From Flavobacterium sp. ASV13 (GTDB lineage: Bacteria > Bacteroidota > Bacteroidia > Flavobacteriales > Flavobacteriaceae), in contig NZ_JQJY01000002.1 of the NCBI RefSeq assembly GCF_000745775.1, forward strand, positions 248,001 through 312,000: DNA of 64,000 bases, given 5' to 3'. Numbering within the stretch: the first letter of the stretch is position 1; each line of letters starts with the position of its first letter. The translations under genes and the position numbers were made by a program. A model generated the notes under the pieces. It saw nothing but the letters and a program-made list of their open reading frames with translations, searched no databases and was not told the DNA's origin. Below are positions 17,544 to 27,845 of the stretch, piece after piece.

Positions 17544-17639
17544 ATTTTATTACATTTTAACAGTTTAAAGTGTTATTTGTAACTTTTTTTTAATATTTTT
17601 GAATTCAGCCGAAAACAAATTAAAAAATCCACCGATCCT
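17544..17639 (+). promoter_or_regulatory. Conserved upstream region of cassette 2
   Basis: About 95 bases directly ahead of gene A match the region ahead of cassette 3 (24267-24362) at roughly four of five positions. It contains CATTTTAACAGTTT, then TAACTTTTTTTTAATA, then TATTTTTG (17594-17601), a perfect TAnnTTTG -7 box, and TCCACC just ahead of the TTG start. A consensus -33 TTG at the usual distance is absent, which suits a promoter needing an activator. Cassette 1 lacks this region. Confidence 0.6.
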
Positions 17640-18413
17640 TTGAAAAATTCCCAAAAAAAGAATACCATATTCATCTTATTTGGTTTATTCTTAAACATTA
17701 TATCCATCTATAGCCAAAATAACAGCAATACGATATCGATTCATAATCTCTTTGACAAGACTGTAGAAAATGAAAATTTACCGATATTCAATGGGCCTCG
17801 TTATATCAATTATTATAGATCTTTAGACAATACACATTGTTATTACATCTCTGGTAACTTTATTTCCGGAGATTTAAACTATCAAAATCAAAGCTATTAC
17901 AATGTAGATTTAAAGTATGACATTAATAATGATGTTTTAGTACTTAAGCCTATTGGCAAATTCGATTATTTAGGCATTAGTCTTATAAAAGATAATGTTG
18001 GTAGTTTTAAAATCTATGACAAACAATTCATTAACATCAATTATAACAATCCTTCATGTCCCGCTTTTATGAATGGATATTATCAGGAAATTATATTTTC
18101 TAAAGACAATATTTTATACATCAAGCATCATAAAAACAGAACAAAAGTAATTGACAACAAATCAATTGCAGAAGGCTCTAATCAATCTACAACAGATTCA
18201 TTTATAGAAAAAAATGAATTTGTATTGAAATACAAAAATACTTACTACAAAATAGCATCAAAAAATGATGTCATTAAAATTTTCCCCGAATATAAAAGCA
18301 AAATAAAAGATTATTACAGTAATAACGATCAATTAGAAGAATCAGATAACAAAGTCTTTATTGAAAATTTAATAAAGGAAATCAACAATTTTCTAGTCCC
18401 TGAATCTAATTAA
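17640..18413 (+). CDS. Cassette 2 gene A: small secreted protein
   Basis: A 257-residue paralog of the cassette 1 and 3 A genes. It starts at TTG 17640; no ATG exists between the promoter and the signal peptide, and the bases around the start (ATCCTTTGAAAAATTCC) are the same in cassette 3. Signal peptide ends IYSQ. The middle has GDLNYQNQSYYNVDLKYDI and the end has FPEYKSKIKDYY, the family signature. The copy has extra Ser/Asn/Thr-rich residues around 180-195. Gene B starts 3 bases after its stop. The product is probably periplasmic; the function is unknown. Confidence 0.75.
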   Translation: MKNSQKKNTIFILFGLFLNIISIYSQNNSNTISIHNLFDKTVENENLPIFNGPRYINYYRSLDNTHCYYISGNFISGDLNYQNQSYYNVDLKYDINNDVLVLKPIGKFDYLGISLIKDNVGSFKIYDKQFININYNNPSCPAFMNGYYQEIIFSKDNILYIKHHKNRTKVIDNKSIAEGSNQSTTDSFIEKNEFVLKYKNTYYKIASKNDVIKIFPEYKSKIKDYYSNNDQLEESDNKVFIENLIKEINNFLVPESN

Positions 18414-18415
18414 AA

Positions 18416-21178
18416 ATGAAAAAAAATATACTAACATTATTTTTATTAGCCTTTTATACAATATCATTTAGTCAGGAAAAAAGCAATAAAATATCTATCG
18501 AATTCAACAATACTAATCTAAAAACTGCTTTAGAAAATATTGAAAAAGCCTCCGGTTATAAATTTTATTTTGATGAAAACTGGCTTACAGCCGAAACTAT
18601 TTTAATTAATAAAACCTATAACAATATTTCTATTGAAGATTTGCTAAATAATCTTTTTGAAAATACTTCTTTAAATTACATCATAAGAAATAATGAAATA
18701 ATTTTAACCAAAAACAGCACAATCCACAGTTCATTGCCTGAAGGTTATTTTGAAACTACAGTACCACAATCTGATAATACTGTAGCAAAACCACTATTCC
18801 ATCAGCAGTATGATGCAATAGCGCAAAATAGTAGCGTTCCAGGAATTATCTATATTGGAAAAGAAAAAAAGGGAGGTGAGTTAAAATCATACACGCTTTC
18901 TGGTTCTGTAAAAAATGTAAAAACAAAAAATACGCTCTCGAATGCTACTATAAGAGTCCGTGGGAAAAATAGCAGCACCGTTACTGATAATGAAGGTCAT
19001 TATAAAATTGTAGTGCCTTACGGTCTTAATTATATCGACATTGAATTAGTAAATCACAAAAAAACCACAGAAACGATAATGGTTTATGACGATGGAAAAC
19101 TTGATGTATCTCTTGAAGAAAGCTTTAATGAATTAGACGAAGTTGTTATTAAAACCAGCGCAAACAAAAACGTAAAAGATGTTATTTCCGGGGTTTCAAC
19201 TATCGATGTTGAAAAAATAAAAACCATTCCGCTTGTTCTTGGCGAAAGAGACATTTTTAGAGTTGCCACAACCTTACCTGGAATCAAAACTACTGGTGAA
19301 GGATCGGCAGGATTTAATGTTAGAGGAGGAAAAGATGACCAGAATTTAATTCTTTTAGACAATGCTGTTCTTTACAATACTTCGCATTTCTTAGGTTTTT
19401 TCTCTGCTGTAAATCCTTATACAACAAGCAAAGTTGATATTTATAAAGGAAGTATTCCCGCAAGATTTGGAGGTCGATTATCTTCTGTTTTCGATATCGC
19501 TTCTAAAAATGGTAATCCTGAAAAATTTTCTGGCGAAGGCGGAATTGGATCTGTGACGAGTAATTTATCTATTGGAGCTCCAATTATAAAAAACAAAGCC
19601 AGCGTATTAGTTGGATTCAGAACTACTTATTCAGAATGGATTTTAAAAAAAATAGACAATGAAGACCTAAATAATAGTCAGGCTGCATTTTTTGATGGTA
19701 TCATAAAATACAATCACAAAATAAACGCTAAAAACAACATTGAATCAACTTTGTATTACAGTAAAGACCGTTTTAGTATTTCTTCTGATTCTGTTTATAA
19801 ATACAGTAATGCGTTAATTTCATTAAAATGGAATCATGCATTCAGCGAGAAAACTAAAGCCGATTTTATTTTCACTAATAGCCAATATAAATTTAATATT
19901 GATTTTGATAACGGAACTCCAAACTCTTTTGATTATGGATACAAATTAAACGAAACTCAATTTATTGCAAATGCAAATTATTCATTAAACAGCAAGCATG
20001 CTTTTAATTATGGTTTATCGAGCAAGCTTTACAATGTTGAACCTGGTTATTTAAATCCAAAAACTACAGATTCTAAAATTATTCCAATAAAAATTGACGA
20101 TGAACAGGCTTTGGAATCTGCTCTATATTTTTCTGACAATTATACTTTAAATGATAGAATATTAATTAGTCTCGGACTTCGATATTCAACATATTCTGCA
20201 TTGGGAGAATCTACACAGCGTGTTTACCAGCCAAATGCTCCAGTCAATGACAATAATGTAATTGGTACAAACTACTACAAAAAAAATGAAGTCATAAAAA
20301 CCTATGGCGGATTTGAACCAAGAATAGCAATGCGTTATCTGTTTACAGACGATTTTTCTGTAAAAGGCAGCTATGACAAAACATATCAGTATATTCATTT
20401 ATTAACGAACAACACAACACAATCTCCTACTGACGCCTGGAAATTATCCGATTTAAATATTAGGCCTCAGGAAGCACAGCAATATTCTTTAGGGTTTTAT
20501 AAAAATCTAGATAACGACAATTTAGAATTAAGTTTAGAAGGTTATTATAAAAAATCATACAATCTTCTCGACTATAAAGTAGGTGCTGAATTAATGTTGC
20601 AGGAAAACACCGAAACACAGCTTTTACAAGGAGAAGGAAAAGCGTATGGAGTTGAGTTATTATTGAAAAAAAATGTCGGAAAACTTAATGGCTGGTTAGG
20701 TTATACTTATTCACGAACTTTTATAAAATCAGACAGTCAGTTTCTTGATGAAAAAGTCAACAATGGACATTATTTCCCAACAAACTTTGACAAACCGCAC
20801 GAAGTAAGCGCCGTGCTCAATTATAAGTTTACACAACGATACAGTTTATCGAGTAATTTTGTATATCAATCAGGACGACCTATCACCTTCCCAATTGGAA
20901 GTTATATTTATAATGGCATGGAATATACACTGTACAGTGACCGAAATAAATATAGAATTCCTGATTATTATCGATTAGATATTGGTTTTAATATAGAAGG
21001 CAATCATAAAATAAAAAAACTTTCTCATAGCTTTTGGAATATATCTGTTTACAATGTCTTAGGCAGAAATAATCCATATTCGATCTTTTTTATAACGACA
21101 AATGGAGAAATAAAAGCATACAAAACTTCTATATTTTCTGTGCCAATTCCAACAATAACATATAATATTAAATTTTAA
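18416..21178 (+). CDS. Cassette 2 gene B: TonB-dependent receptor with STN domain
   Basis: A 920-residue outer-membrane receptor, same length and domain order as the cassette 1 receptor: signal peptide (ending SFSQ), STN domain (about 24-97), carboxypeptidase-regulatory-like domain (from YTLSGSVKN, about 160), plug with GFNVRGGKDDQN and PARFGGRLSSVFDI, and barrel ending TITYNIKF. Passages such as the last 150 residues are nearly identical to copy 1, whereas the stretch at about 100-155 differs strongly. The short distance (3 bases) from gene A and 12 bases to gene C indicate a single transcript. Its substrate is unknown; STN suggests that occupancy is signalled across the periplasm. Confidence 0.9.
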   Translation: MKKNILTLFLLAFYTISFSQEKSNKISIEFNNTNLKTALENIEKASGYKFYFDENWLTAETILINKTYNNISIEDLLNNLFENTSLNYIIRNNEIILTKNSTIHSSLPEGYFETTVPQSDNTVAKPLFHQQYDAIAQNSSVPGIIYIGKEKKGGELKSYTLSGSVKNVKTKNTLSNATIRVRGKNSSTVTDNEGHYKIVVPYGLNYIDIELVNHKKTTETIMVYDDGKLDVSLEESFNELDEVVIKTSANKNVKDVISGVSTIDVEKIKTIPLVLGERDIFRVATTLPGIKTTGEGSAGFNVRGGKDDQNLILLDNAVLYNTSHFLGFFSAVNPYTTSKVDIYKGSIPARFGGRLSSVFDIASKNGNPEKFSGEGGIGSVTSNLSIGAPIIKNKASVLVGFRTTYSEWILKKIDNEDLNNSQAAFFDGIIKYNHKINAKNNIESTLYYSKDRFSISSDSVYKYSNALISLKWNHAFSEKTKADFIFTNSQYKFNIDFDNGTPNSFDYGYKLNETQFIANANYSLNSKHAFNYGLSSKLYNVEPGYLNPKTTDSKIIPIKIDDEQALESALYFSDNYTLNDRILISLGLRYSTYSALGESTQRVYQPNAPVNDNNVIGTNYYKKNEVIKTYGGFEPRIAMRYLFTDDFSVKGSYDKTYQYIHLLTNNTTQSPTDAWKLSDLNIRPQEAQQYSLGFYKNLDNDNLELSLEGYYKKSYNLLDYKVGAELMLQENTETQLLQGEGKAYGVELLLKKNVGKLNGWLGYTYSRTFIKSDSQFLDEKVNNGHYFPTNFDKPHEVSAVLNYKFTQRYSLSSNFVYQSGRPITFPIGSYIYNGMEYTLYSDRNKYRIPDYYRLDIGFNIEGNHKIKKLSHSFWNISVYNVLGRNNPYSIFFITTNGEIKAYKTSIFSVPIPTITYNIKF

Positions 21179-21190
21179 TCATCAAAATAA

Positions 21191-22414
21191 ATGAATTTTA
21201 GAATCCAGCATATTAATCACTTGTACAAGATATTGTTTTTTACAATTTTCTGTCTTTCTTTTAGTAGCTGTACTGAGCAATACGTTTTTCAGACCAATAC
21301 ATTTGAAAGCATTTTGGTGGTTCAGGCAAATATTACAAATGAATTAAAGAAACAAGAAGTAAAACTTACCAAATCATACCGTCTTGAAGAAAACGGACCA
21401 ACTTTTGAAAAAGGAGCAAATGTTTATGTAACTGACAGTGAAAACAATAATTATGAATTTGAACTTGAAGATTTTTCAGGTCTTTATGTTTCAAAAAATC
21501 CTTTTCAGGCAGTTCCGGGAAGATCGTATCAATTAAATATTACTACCCAAGATGGTAAATCCTATTCATCTGCTTTACAAACTTTAACTTCAGTTAGTGA
21601 AATTAATGTAGAACCAAAAGTAGAAACAGTGGACGATGTGAAGGGTGTACAAATAATGGTCAGCAGCAATGACCCTACTGCAAGTTCAAAATTTTATAGA
21701 TTTGAATACGAGGAAACATACAAAATCGTATCGCCTTACTGGAATCCCAACAAACTTATCGTGGATCCAAGTATGATCAATGATCCAGAGCCTAATTTTC
21801 TTGTTGTTCCAAGGAATAAAGAAACAAGAGTTTGTTACACGACAAAAAAATCAGATGATTTAATCTTAATTAGCAATGCGGGACAAAGCGAAGATCGTAT
21901 CAATTTTCCGATACGTTTCATAGAGATGACAAGCCCTCTTCTTAATGAACGATATAGCATTATAGTACGCGAGTATGTACAAAGTTCTGAATCTTATACT
22001 TATTATAAAACATTAAAAACGCTTTCTACTTCTTCTAGTTTATTTTCACAAGTACAGCCTGGATTTAATTACGGAAATATCAAAAACAATGACGACCCTG
22101 AAGAAAAAGTAATAGGCTATTTTGAAGTCTCATCTGTTTCTTCAAAAAGAATCTTTTTCAATTTTAGAGACATCTTCCCAGTCGAGCCATATCCGCCGTT
22201 CTTTATGGAATGTCAACCGCAAGAATTAAGCAATTGCTGGGATGCAAAAGGCTGTGCTGGCGCCACCATATTGGCCCTAGTTAAATCTCCTGTGCCTGAA
22301 AAAATATATTATGGTAGCCGCCTTAATATGGATATAATAGTCTTTGTTCCAACTCCGTGTGGTGACTGCACCAGTGTTTCATCTAACATAAAACCTTTAT
22401 TTTGGATAGATTAA
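21191..22414 (+). CDS. Cassette 2 gene C: DUF4249 lipoprotein
   Basis: A 407-residue lipoprotein with lipobox FSSC (lipidated Cys at residue 27), followed by TEQYVFQTNTFES, VQANITNELKKQEVKLTKSY and VPGRSYQLNITTQDGKSY of the DUF4249 family. It carries an insert with three Cys (QPQELSNCWDAKGCAGA, about 345-360) not present in copy 1. The end CGDCTSVSSNIKPLFW is shared with the other copies. The final codons contain the TTG start of gene D. It is probably anchored on the outer face of the outer membrane next to the receptor. Confidence 0.88.
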   Translation: MNFRIQHINHLYKILFFTIFCLSFSSCTEQYVFQTNTFESILVVQANITNELKKQEVKLTKSYRLEENGPTFEKGANVYVTDSENNNYEFELEDFSGLYVSKNPFQAVPGRSYQLNITTQDGKSYSSALQTLTSVSEINVEPKVETVDDVKGVQIMVSSNDPTASSKFYRFEYEETYKIVSPYWNPNKLIVDPSMINDPEPNFLVVPRNKETRVCYTTKKSDDLILISNAGQSEDRINFPIRFIEMTSPLLNERYSIIVREYVQSSESYTYYKTLKTLSTSSSLFSQVQPGFNYGNIKNNDDPEEKVIGYFEVSSVSSKRIFFNFRDIFPVEPYPPFFMECQPQELSNCWDAKGCAGATILALVKSPVPEKIYYGSRLNMDIIVFVPTPCGDCTSVSSNIKPLFWID

Positions 22415-24153
22415 AAAAAATTATACGCACAATTATGTTGATAGCTGTAAATGCAGCTATTGCACAAAGTGGTTCATTGGCTAAAAATGAAACTACGGAA
22501 TTAAACATCGAAAATATATTTGTTCACGCCAACAATACAACATTAGTAGCGGGAGAAACCCTGCATTGCAAATTTTATTGTTTAAATTCACCTAAGAATA
22601 ATTTTAGTTCTATTAGTAAAATTGCACATGTAGAACTTATAAACAACGAAAATCAGGTAATTTTTGCCAACAAAATCTATCTTGAAAATGGCACTGGCGA
22701 AGGTGATTTTTTTATTCCAACAACAATCGAAACAGGCAATTACAAATTAATTGCTTATACGAATTGGATGTTAAATAACACAAACACCAAAACAGCTGTA
22801 ACCGATCTTATTATTATTAACCCTTACATTGTTAGTACTAGAAAAAAACCTGTTTCTAAAACTCAAAATGACCAGGAGAAAAATCAGGAAAATCAATCAA
22901 TTACAACAAACTCTTCAGCAAAAGATCAATCTTTTGCCTTAGAATTAAATAAAAAAGTTGCCACAAAAAGGGAACAAATTTTACTTAAAATAAAATCATT
23001 AAACGGAATTGCCAACAATGGAAACTTTTCTCTTTCGATAAGAAAAACGAATAGTTTACCTTCAAAAAAACAGATGAATTCATATGAATTCACAAAATCT
23101 TATAGTGGTGAAACGTTAAATAACAATTCATTTTTTCTACCCGAACTTCGTGGAGAAGTCATATCAGGAACTATTAAAAACAATAAAGATCCAAAGCAAA
23201 TAGCCGACAAAAACATTGCCTTATCCTTACCTGGTAAAGATTTTGCTTTTAAAGTTGTTAAAACAAATGAAGAGGGAAAATTTAATTTCATATTAGAAAA
23301 GAGCCCAAATTATTCTAATGCAATTATTCAGGTTGTCGGAGAAGACAAAAATGATTATGCGGTTGAACTTGACAAATACGAAGGATACAATCTATCTGAA
23401 TTAAAACAAGGTGAAGAATTTTATCTTAGCTCTGATTATAAGGCTAGTCTTGAAGAAAGATCGATTGCAAATCAAATAGAGAATTCGTATTATCATTTAA
23501 AAAAAGACAGTATACAGCCGGAGATTAAAAAGTTTCCATTCTATCATCCTCTGGAAAAAGAATATATTCTTGGAGATTATACCAAATTTCCAACCTTGAA
23601 AGAAACAACCATAGAAGTAGTTAAGGAAATGTATTATCGAGAAGAAAACAAAAATTTCACATTACATGTTAGAGACATAAATTATGATCTTAATTTTTTC
23701 TCTGAACCTTCATTAGTGTTGGTCGATGGAGTATTAATTCAAAACACAAATGAATTAGTTGATCTTAAAATGGATGAAATTTACAAAATCAGCCTAGTTC
23801 CAGGAGTGTATATTTATGGACCAACTGCGTTTGATGGCATCATCAATTTTACTTCAAAAAACAATGATTACAGCACCAAAGAAAAAGGTTCTCATATTTT
23901 AAAAACGGATATTCAAAGACCTTTGAACAAAATAACATCTTTTAAACAAGATTATACGAACAAAAGCAAATATGATCGTGTTCCTGATTACAGATATCAA
24001 TTGCTTTGGGAGCCTGAATTGTTATTAGATAGTAATGAAAAAACAATTTCATTCTTTACTTCTGATGTTCCCGGACAATATGAAATAAATTTAGAGGGAT
24101 TTACAAAAGATGGAGTTCCAGTATCGCTAAAAGAAAGTTTTGAAGTAAAATAA
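22402..24153 (+). CDS. Cassette 2 gene D: MG2-like/plug-like secreted protein
   Basis: A 583-residue paralog of the D genes at 12039 and 29072. It starts at a TTG that overlaps the gene C stop by 13 bases. Signal peptide (LIAVNAAIAQ), MG2-like domain (about 30-145, VAGETLHCKFYCLN and IETGNYKLIAYTNW), a Gln/Asn/Ser-rich linker (about 150-175), regulatory-like domain (LRGEVISGTI), and a plug-like segment (SLVLVDGVLIQNTNELV, YGPTAFDGIINF) without a barrel. Ends with VPDYRYQLLWEPELL and YEINLEGF. Function unknown. No terminator is evident after it; 209 bases separate it from the next gene A. Confidence 0.75.
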   Translation: MDRLKKIIRTIMLIAVNAAIAQSGSLAKNETTELNIENIFVHANNTTLVAGETLHCKFYCLNSPKNNFSSISKIAHVELINNENQVIFANKIYLENGTGEGDFFIPTTIETGNYKLIAYTNWMLNNTNTKTAVTDLIIINPYIVSTRKKPVSKTQNDQEKNQENQSITTNSSAKDQSFALELNKKVATKREQILLKIKSLNGIANNGNFSLSIRKTNSLPSKKQMNSYEFTKSYSGETLNNNSFFLPELRGEVISGTIKNNKDPKQIADKNIALSLPGKDFAFKVVKTNEEGKFNFILEKSPNYSNAIIQVVGEDKNDYAVELDKYEGYNLSELKQGEEFYLSSDYKASLEERSIANQIENSYYHLKKDSIQPEIKKFPFYHPLEKEYILGDYTKFPTLKETTIEVVKEMYYREENKNFTLHVRDINYDLNFFSEPSLVLVDGVLIQNTNELVDLKMDEIYKISLVPGVYIYGPTAFDGIINFTSKNNDYSTKEKGSHILKTDIQRPLNKITSFKQDYTNKSKYDRVPDYRYQLLWEPELLLDSNEKTISFFTSDVPGQYEINLEGFTKDGVPVSLKESFEVK

Positions 24154-24266
24154 TCTAAAAATATATCTTTATTATGGTCATCCACAAGGAAGAAAATCTA
24201 AGAAATCTGATTTCCCCTTTTTGAATTTGTTTAAACATTGTCGGATTTTTTAAAACAAAACATGAA

Positions 24267-24362
24267 TATTTTATCGCATTTTAACAGTTTTAACTGCCAT
24301 TTATAACTTTTTTTTAATACTTTTGAAATTAACCAAAACTAAACCAAAAATCCACCAATCCT
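24267..24362 (+). promoter_or_regulatory. Conserved upstream region of cassette 3
   Basis: Counterpart of 17544-17639. The most constant parts are CATTTTAACAGTTT, TAACTTTTTTTTAATA and AATCCACC-ATCCTTTGAAAA. The -7 box is TACTTTTG (24318-24325). The -33 position has no TTG in either copy. The duplicated promoter implies that cassettes 2 and 3 are separately transcribed and co-regulated. Confidence 0.6.
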
Positions 24363-25082
24363 TTGAAAAATTCCAAAAAAACGATACTATTACTATGCTT
24401 ATTTGGATTATTATTAAACATTCCTTCGATACACAGTCAAAGTATCAAAGAAACCGAAATCTTCAATTGGTTTGATAAAAATGCAGGAATAGAATCCTTA
24501 GACATTAAAAATGGTCCTGCGCATTTAAACTTTGACAGAACGATTGGCAATCAGCACAGATACTATGATGCTGATGAATTCAAAAAAGGAAGCATTAACT
24601 ACAATGGTCAAGATTATTTTGATGTATACTTAAAATATGACATCTTCGCTGATCAACTTGTTTTACGCCCTTATGATCTGCAAAACACCACGAAAATAGA
24701 TCTCATAAAAGCAAACATTACTCATTTTAAGATTGGTGATGAAAACTTTGTAAAACTAAAAGACTTGAACAATTCTTCTTTTAAAGGTGGTTATTATAAC
24801 GAAACTGTAATCAAAAATAATCAAGCGCTTTATATTAAATATTACAAAGAAAAAAAGAAAAATATCAAGGAAGAATTAGACTTGGTCGACTATAAGCCTC
24901 GGTATGAATTTATTTTATGGAAAGACAGCAAATTCAATTTAATCAATGAAAAAAAAGAAATTATAGCTCTATTCCCTGAAAGTAAAAGAAATATAAATGA
25001 TTTCTATCTCATGAATAGAAGTTTACGAAAAGAAAACCCTCCATTATTCATGAAAAACCTGATGAAATACATTAATAATTAA
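24363..25082 (+). CDS. Cassette 3 gene A: small secreted protein
   Basis: A 239-residue paralog of the other A genes. TTG start as in cassette 2, signal peptide ending IHSQ, then IFNWFDKNAGIESLDIKNGP, FKKGSINYNGQDYFDVYLKY and IALFPESKRNINDFY. It is the clearest member of the family, which appears near TonB receptors in other Bacteroidetes as far as I recall. No catalytic motif is seen. It lies 19 bases before the receptor gene. Confidence 0.75.
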   Translation: MKNSKKTILLLCLFGLLLNIPSIHSQSIKETEIFNWFDKNAGIESLDIKNGPAHLNFDRTIGNQHRYYDADEFKKGSINYNGQDYFDVYLKYDIFADQLVLRPYDLQNTTKIDLIKANITHFKIGDENFVKLKDLNNSSFKGGYYNETVIKNNQALYIKYYKEKKKNIKEELDLVDYKPRYEFILWKDSKFNLINEKKEIIALFPESKRNINDFYLMNRSLRKENPPLFMKNLMKYINN

Positions 25083-25101
25083 AACCCGAAGAAACATACA
25101 A

Positions 25102-27840
25102 ATGAGAATATTTACTATCCTTTTATTATTTTTCGGTTTTAATCAGATTCTGCATTCACAAGGCGAAAAAAAGACAATAAACCTTACGTTCAACAATATA
25201 AACAGAGTGGCTGTTTTGGAGAAAATTGAAGCTTCAACTTCATACAAGTTTTATTTCCAAGACAATTGGTTTGATAAAAACGTATTAATTTCTGGAGATT
25301 ATCAAAACAAAACTATTGAAGAAGTTTTGTCTAAAGTTTTACAAGATACTGAGCTTAATTTTTACATTAGTAAGAATAAAATCATATTGACAAAAAACAG
25401 CATCATTTATGATAAGTTTCAAAACAATAAAAAAGATGCAAATGCTCCAATCTTTTTCCAGCAATATGATTCGGTCAAAAAAGACAAATCCGGAACAACA
25501 GCTCCAATTGCATTAATTGGAAAAGAAGCTGTTGATTCAGAAGTGGATTTATATACTTTATCTGGTCATATTACGGACCTGAAAGATGGAAAACCTTTGG
25601 CCGATATTAATGTCAAAGTAAAAAACACCGCTATAATTTCGACCACCAATGCCGAAGGTTTTTATAGTTTTAAACTTCCAACAGGGCTAAGCACAATTGA
25701 AGTTGAATCATTATTTTACAACAGTACTTCCAGAAAAATAATGATTTACAGTAATGGTACATTAGATTTTTCTGTTATTGAAAAAATCAATCAGTTAGAC
25801 GAAGTTTTAGTAAAAGGAAAAGACAATCAAAACATTAGAACTGCCATAACAGGAGTTACAACAATTGAAGCTGAAGGCGTAAAAACTATTCCTTTAGTTC
25901 TTGGAGAGCGAGATGTCTTGAAAGTTGCATTAACAATTCCTGGTATCAAAACGGCAGGCGAAGGATCTTCTGGATTCAATGTCAGAGGCGGAAAAGAAGA
26001 TCAAAATTTAGTATTACTGGACAATGCTACGATTTACAATCCTATGCACCTTTTTGGCTTTTTCTCTTCAATAAATCCTTATACAATCAACAAAGTTGAT
26101 ATTTACAAAGGAGGAATTCCTTCTGAATTTGGAGGGCGTTTATCTTCTGTTTTTGATATTGTTTCTAAAAATGGAAATACCGAAAAGATTTCTGGAGAAG
26201 GAGGAATTGGACCAGTAACCAGCAATCTTACTCTTTCTGTACCTGTTGTAAAAGACAAAGCAAGTTTGTTAGTTGGCGGACGCGCAACCTATTCGGATTG
26301 GATTTTAAAAACCTTAGATGACGAAAGATTAAAAAACAGCCATGCTTCTTTCTATGACCTATTTGCCAAATACAATCATAAAATCAACAAAAACAATTCG
26401 GTTGAAGGAACAGGTTATTACAGCAAAGATTCTTATACCTTGACTCCAGACTCGTTATTTAAATACAGCAACAGATTAGTTTCATTGAAATGGAAACACG
26501 CCTTCAACGAAAAAAACAATAGTGAATTCAATGTTACAAATAGTGAGTACAAATACAGCATTAAATATCAATCTATTAATCCTGAGTCTTTTCTTTTAAA
26601 ATATAAAATAAACGAAAGTCAGGCCGTTTTAAAATTTGGCAGCGAGCTTAATGCAAAACATAAATTAACTTATGGAGTTTCGACTAAACTTTATAAAGTA
26701 AATCCTGGAGAATTGTCTCCATATGGAGAAACCTCAATAGTCACTCCAATTACTGTTGAAAATGAAAAAGGATTGGAATCAGCCGCTTTCTTATCTGATA
26801 AATTTCAAATTTCTGAAAAAATATTATTAGATATTGGGGCCCGATATTCTTATTATATGGCTCTTGGCCCATCAACGCAAAATATTTATCAGGAAGGCGT
26901 GCCAAAAACGCCTGCAACTGTAATTGAGCAAAAAACGTATGGTAATAACGAAGTAATTACCCGAAATGGTGGTTTTGAGCCAAGAGTCGGTTTGCGTTAT
27001 ATTTTTAACGAAAGTCTTTTTGTAAAAGCTGGTTTCGACAAAAACTACCAATACATCCATTTGCTCACAAACAATACGACTCAAGCACCAACTGATACTT
27101 GGAAATTATCTGATTTGAATGTAAAACCTGAAAGCGGTTTACAATATTCGTTGGGTATATTCAAAAAACTGGAGTACAATGATCTTGAATTAAGTCTTGA
27201 AGGATATTATAAAACTTCAAAAAACATTTTAGATTATAAAGTAGGATCGCAGCTTCTTTTAAATCAAAATTTAGAGACCGAATTACTTCAAGGTGATGGA
27301 AAAGCTTATGGAATTGAGTTTTTATTAAGAAAATCGATCGGAAGACTTAATGGTTGGATTGGTTACACCTATTCGAGGTCATTCATAAAATTAGACAGTC
27401 AGTTTAATGATGAAAAAGTAAACAACGGTGAATATTTTCCAAGTAATTTTGATAAACCACACGATTTCAGCATTGTAATGAATTACAAGTTTACGCATCG
27501 TTACAGTTTTTCTTCTAATTTTGTATATCAAACAGGAAGACCAATCACTTATCCTATTGGAAAGTATTATTACAGTGGTGCAGAATACACCTTATATACC
27601 GACAGAAACAAATTCAGAATACCTGATTATTACCGTTTAGATATTGGATTAAACATTGAAGGAAACCATAAGATTAAGAAATTAGCACATAGTTTCTGGA
27701 ATATTTCGATCTATAACGTATTGGGCAGAAACAATCCGTATTCAGTCTTTTTTGTAACCAAAGATGGTCAAGTAAAAGCTTATCAAACCTCAATCTTTGC
27801 AGTTCCAGTACCAACTATTACTTATAATTTTAAATTTTAA
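25102..27840 (+). CDS. Cassette 3 gene B: TonB-dependent receptor with STN domain
   Basis: A 912-residue outer-membrane receptor with the same order of parts: signal peptide (ending LHSQ), STN (about 24-96), regulatory-like beta-sandwich (from YTLSGHITD, about 152), plug with GFNVRGGKEDQN and PSEFGGRLSSVFDI, and barrel ending TITYNFKF. It is as similar to copy 2 as to copy 1, which points to an old triplication rather than a recent tandem duplication. Five bases separate it from gene C, so translation may be coupled. Substrate unknown. Confidence 0.9.
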   Translation: MRIFTILLLFFGFNQILHSQGEKKTINLTFNNINRVAVLEKIEASTSYKFYFQDNWFDKNVLISGDYQNKTIEEVLSKVLQDTELNFYISKNKIILTKNSIIYDKFQNNKKDANAPIFFQQYDSVKKDKSGTTAPIALIGKEAVDSEVDLYTLSGHITDLKDGKPLADINVKVKNTAIISTTNAEGFYSFKLPTGLSTIEVESLFYNSTSRKIMIYSNGTLDFSVIEKINQLDEVLVKGKDNQNIRTAITGVTTIEAEGVKTIPLVLGERDVLKVALTIPGIKTAGEGSSGFNVRGGKEDQNLVLLDNATIYNPMHLFGFFSSINPYTINKVDIYKGGIPSEFGGRLSSVFDIVSKNGNTEKISGEGGIGPVTSNLTLSVPVVKDKASLLVGGRATYSDWILKTLDDERLKNSHASFYDLFAKYNHKINKNNSVEGTGYYSKDSYTLTPDSLFKYSNRLVSLKWKHAFNEKNNSEFNVTNSEYKYSIKYQSINPESFLLKYKINESQAVLKFGSELNAKHKLTYGVSTKLYKVNPGELSPYGETSIVTPITVENEKGLESAAFLSDKFQISEKILLDIGARYSYYMALGPSTQNIYQEGVPKTPATVIEQKTYGNNEVITRNGGFEPRVGLRYIFNESLFVKAGFDKNYQYIHLLTNNTTQAPTDTWKLSDLNVKPESGLQYSLGIFKKLEYNDLELSLEGYYKTSKNILDYKVGSQLLLNQNLETELLQGDGKAYGIEFLLRKSIGRLNGWIGYTYSRSFIKLDSQFNDEKVNNGEYFPSNFDKPHDFSIVMNYKFTHRYSFSSNFVYQTGRPITYPIGKYYYSGAEYTLYTDRNKFRIPDYYRLDIGLNIEGNHKIKKLAHSFWNISIYNVLGRNNPYSVFFVTKDGQVKAYQTSIFAVPVPTITYNFKF

Positions 27841-27845
27841 CCGTT

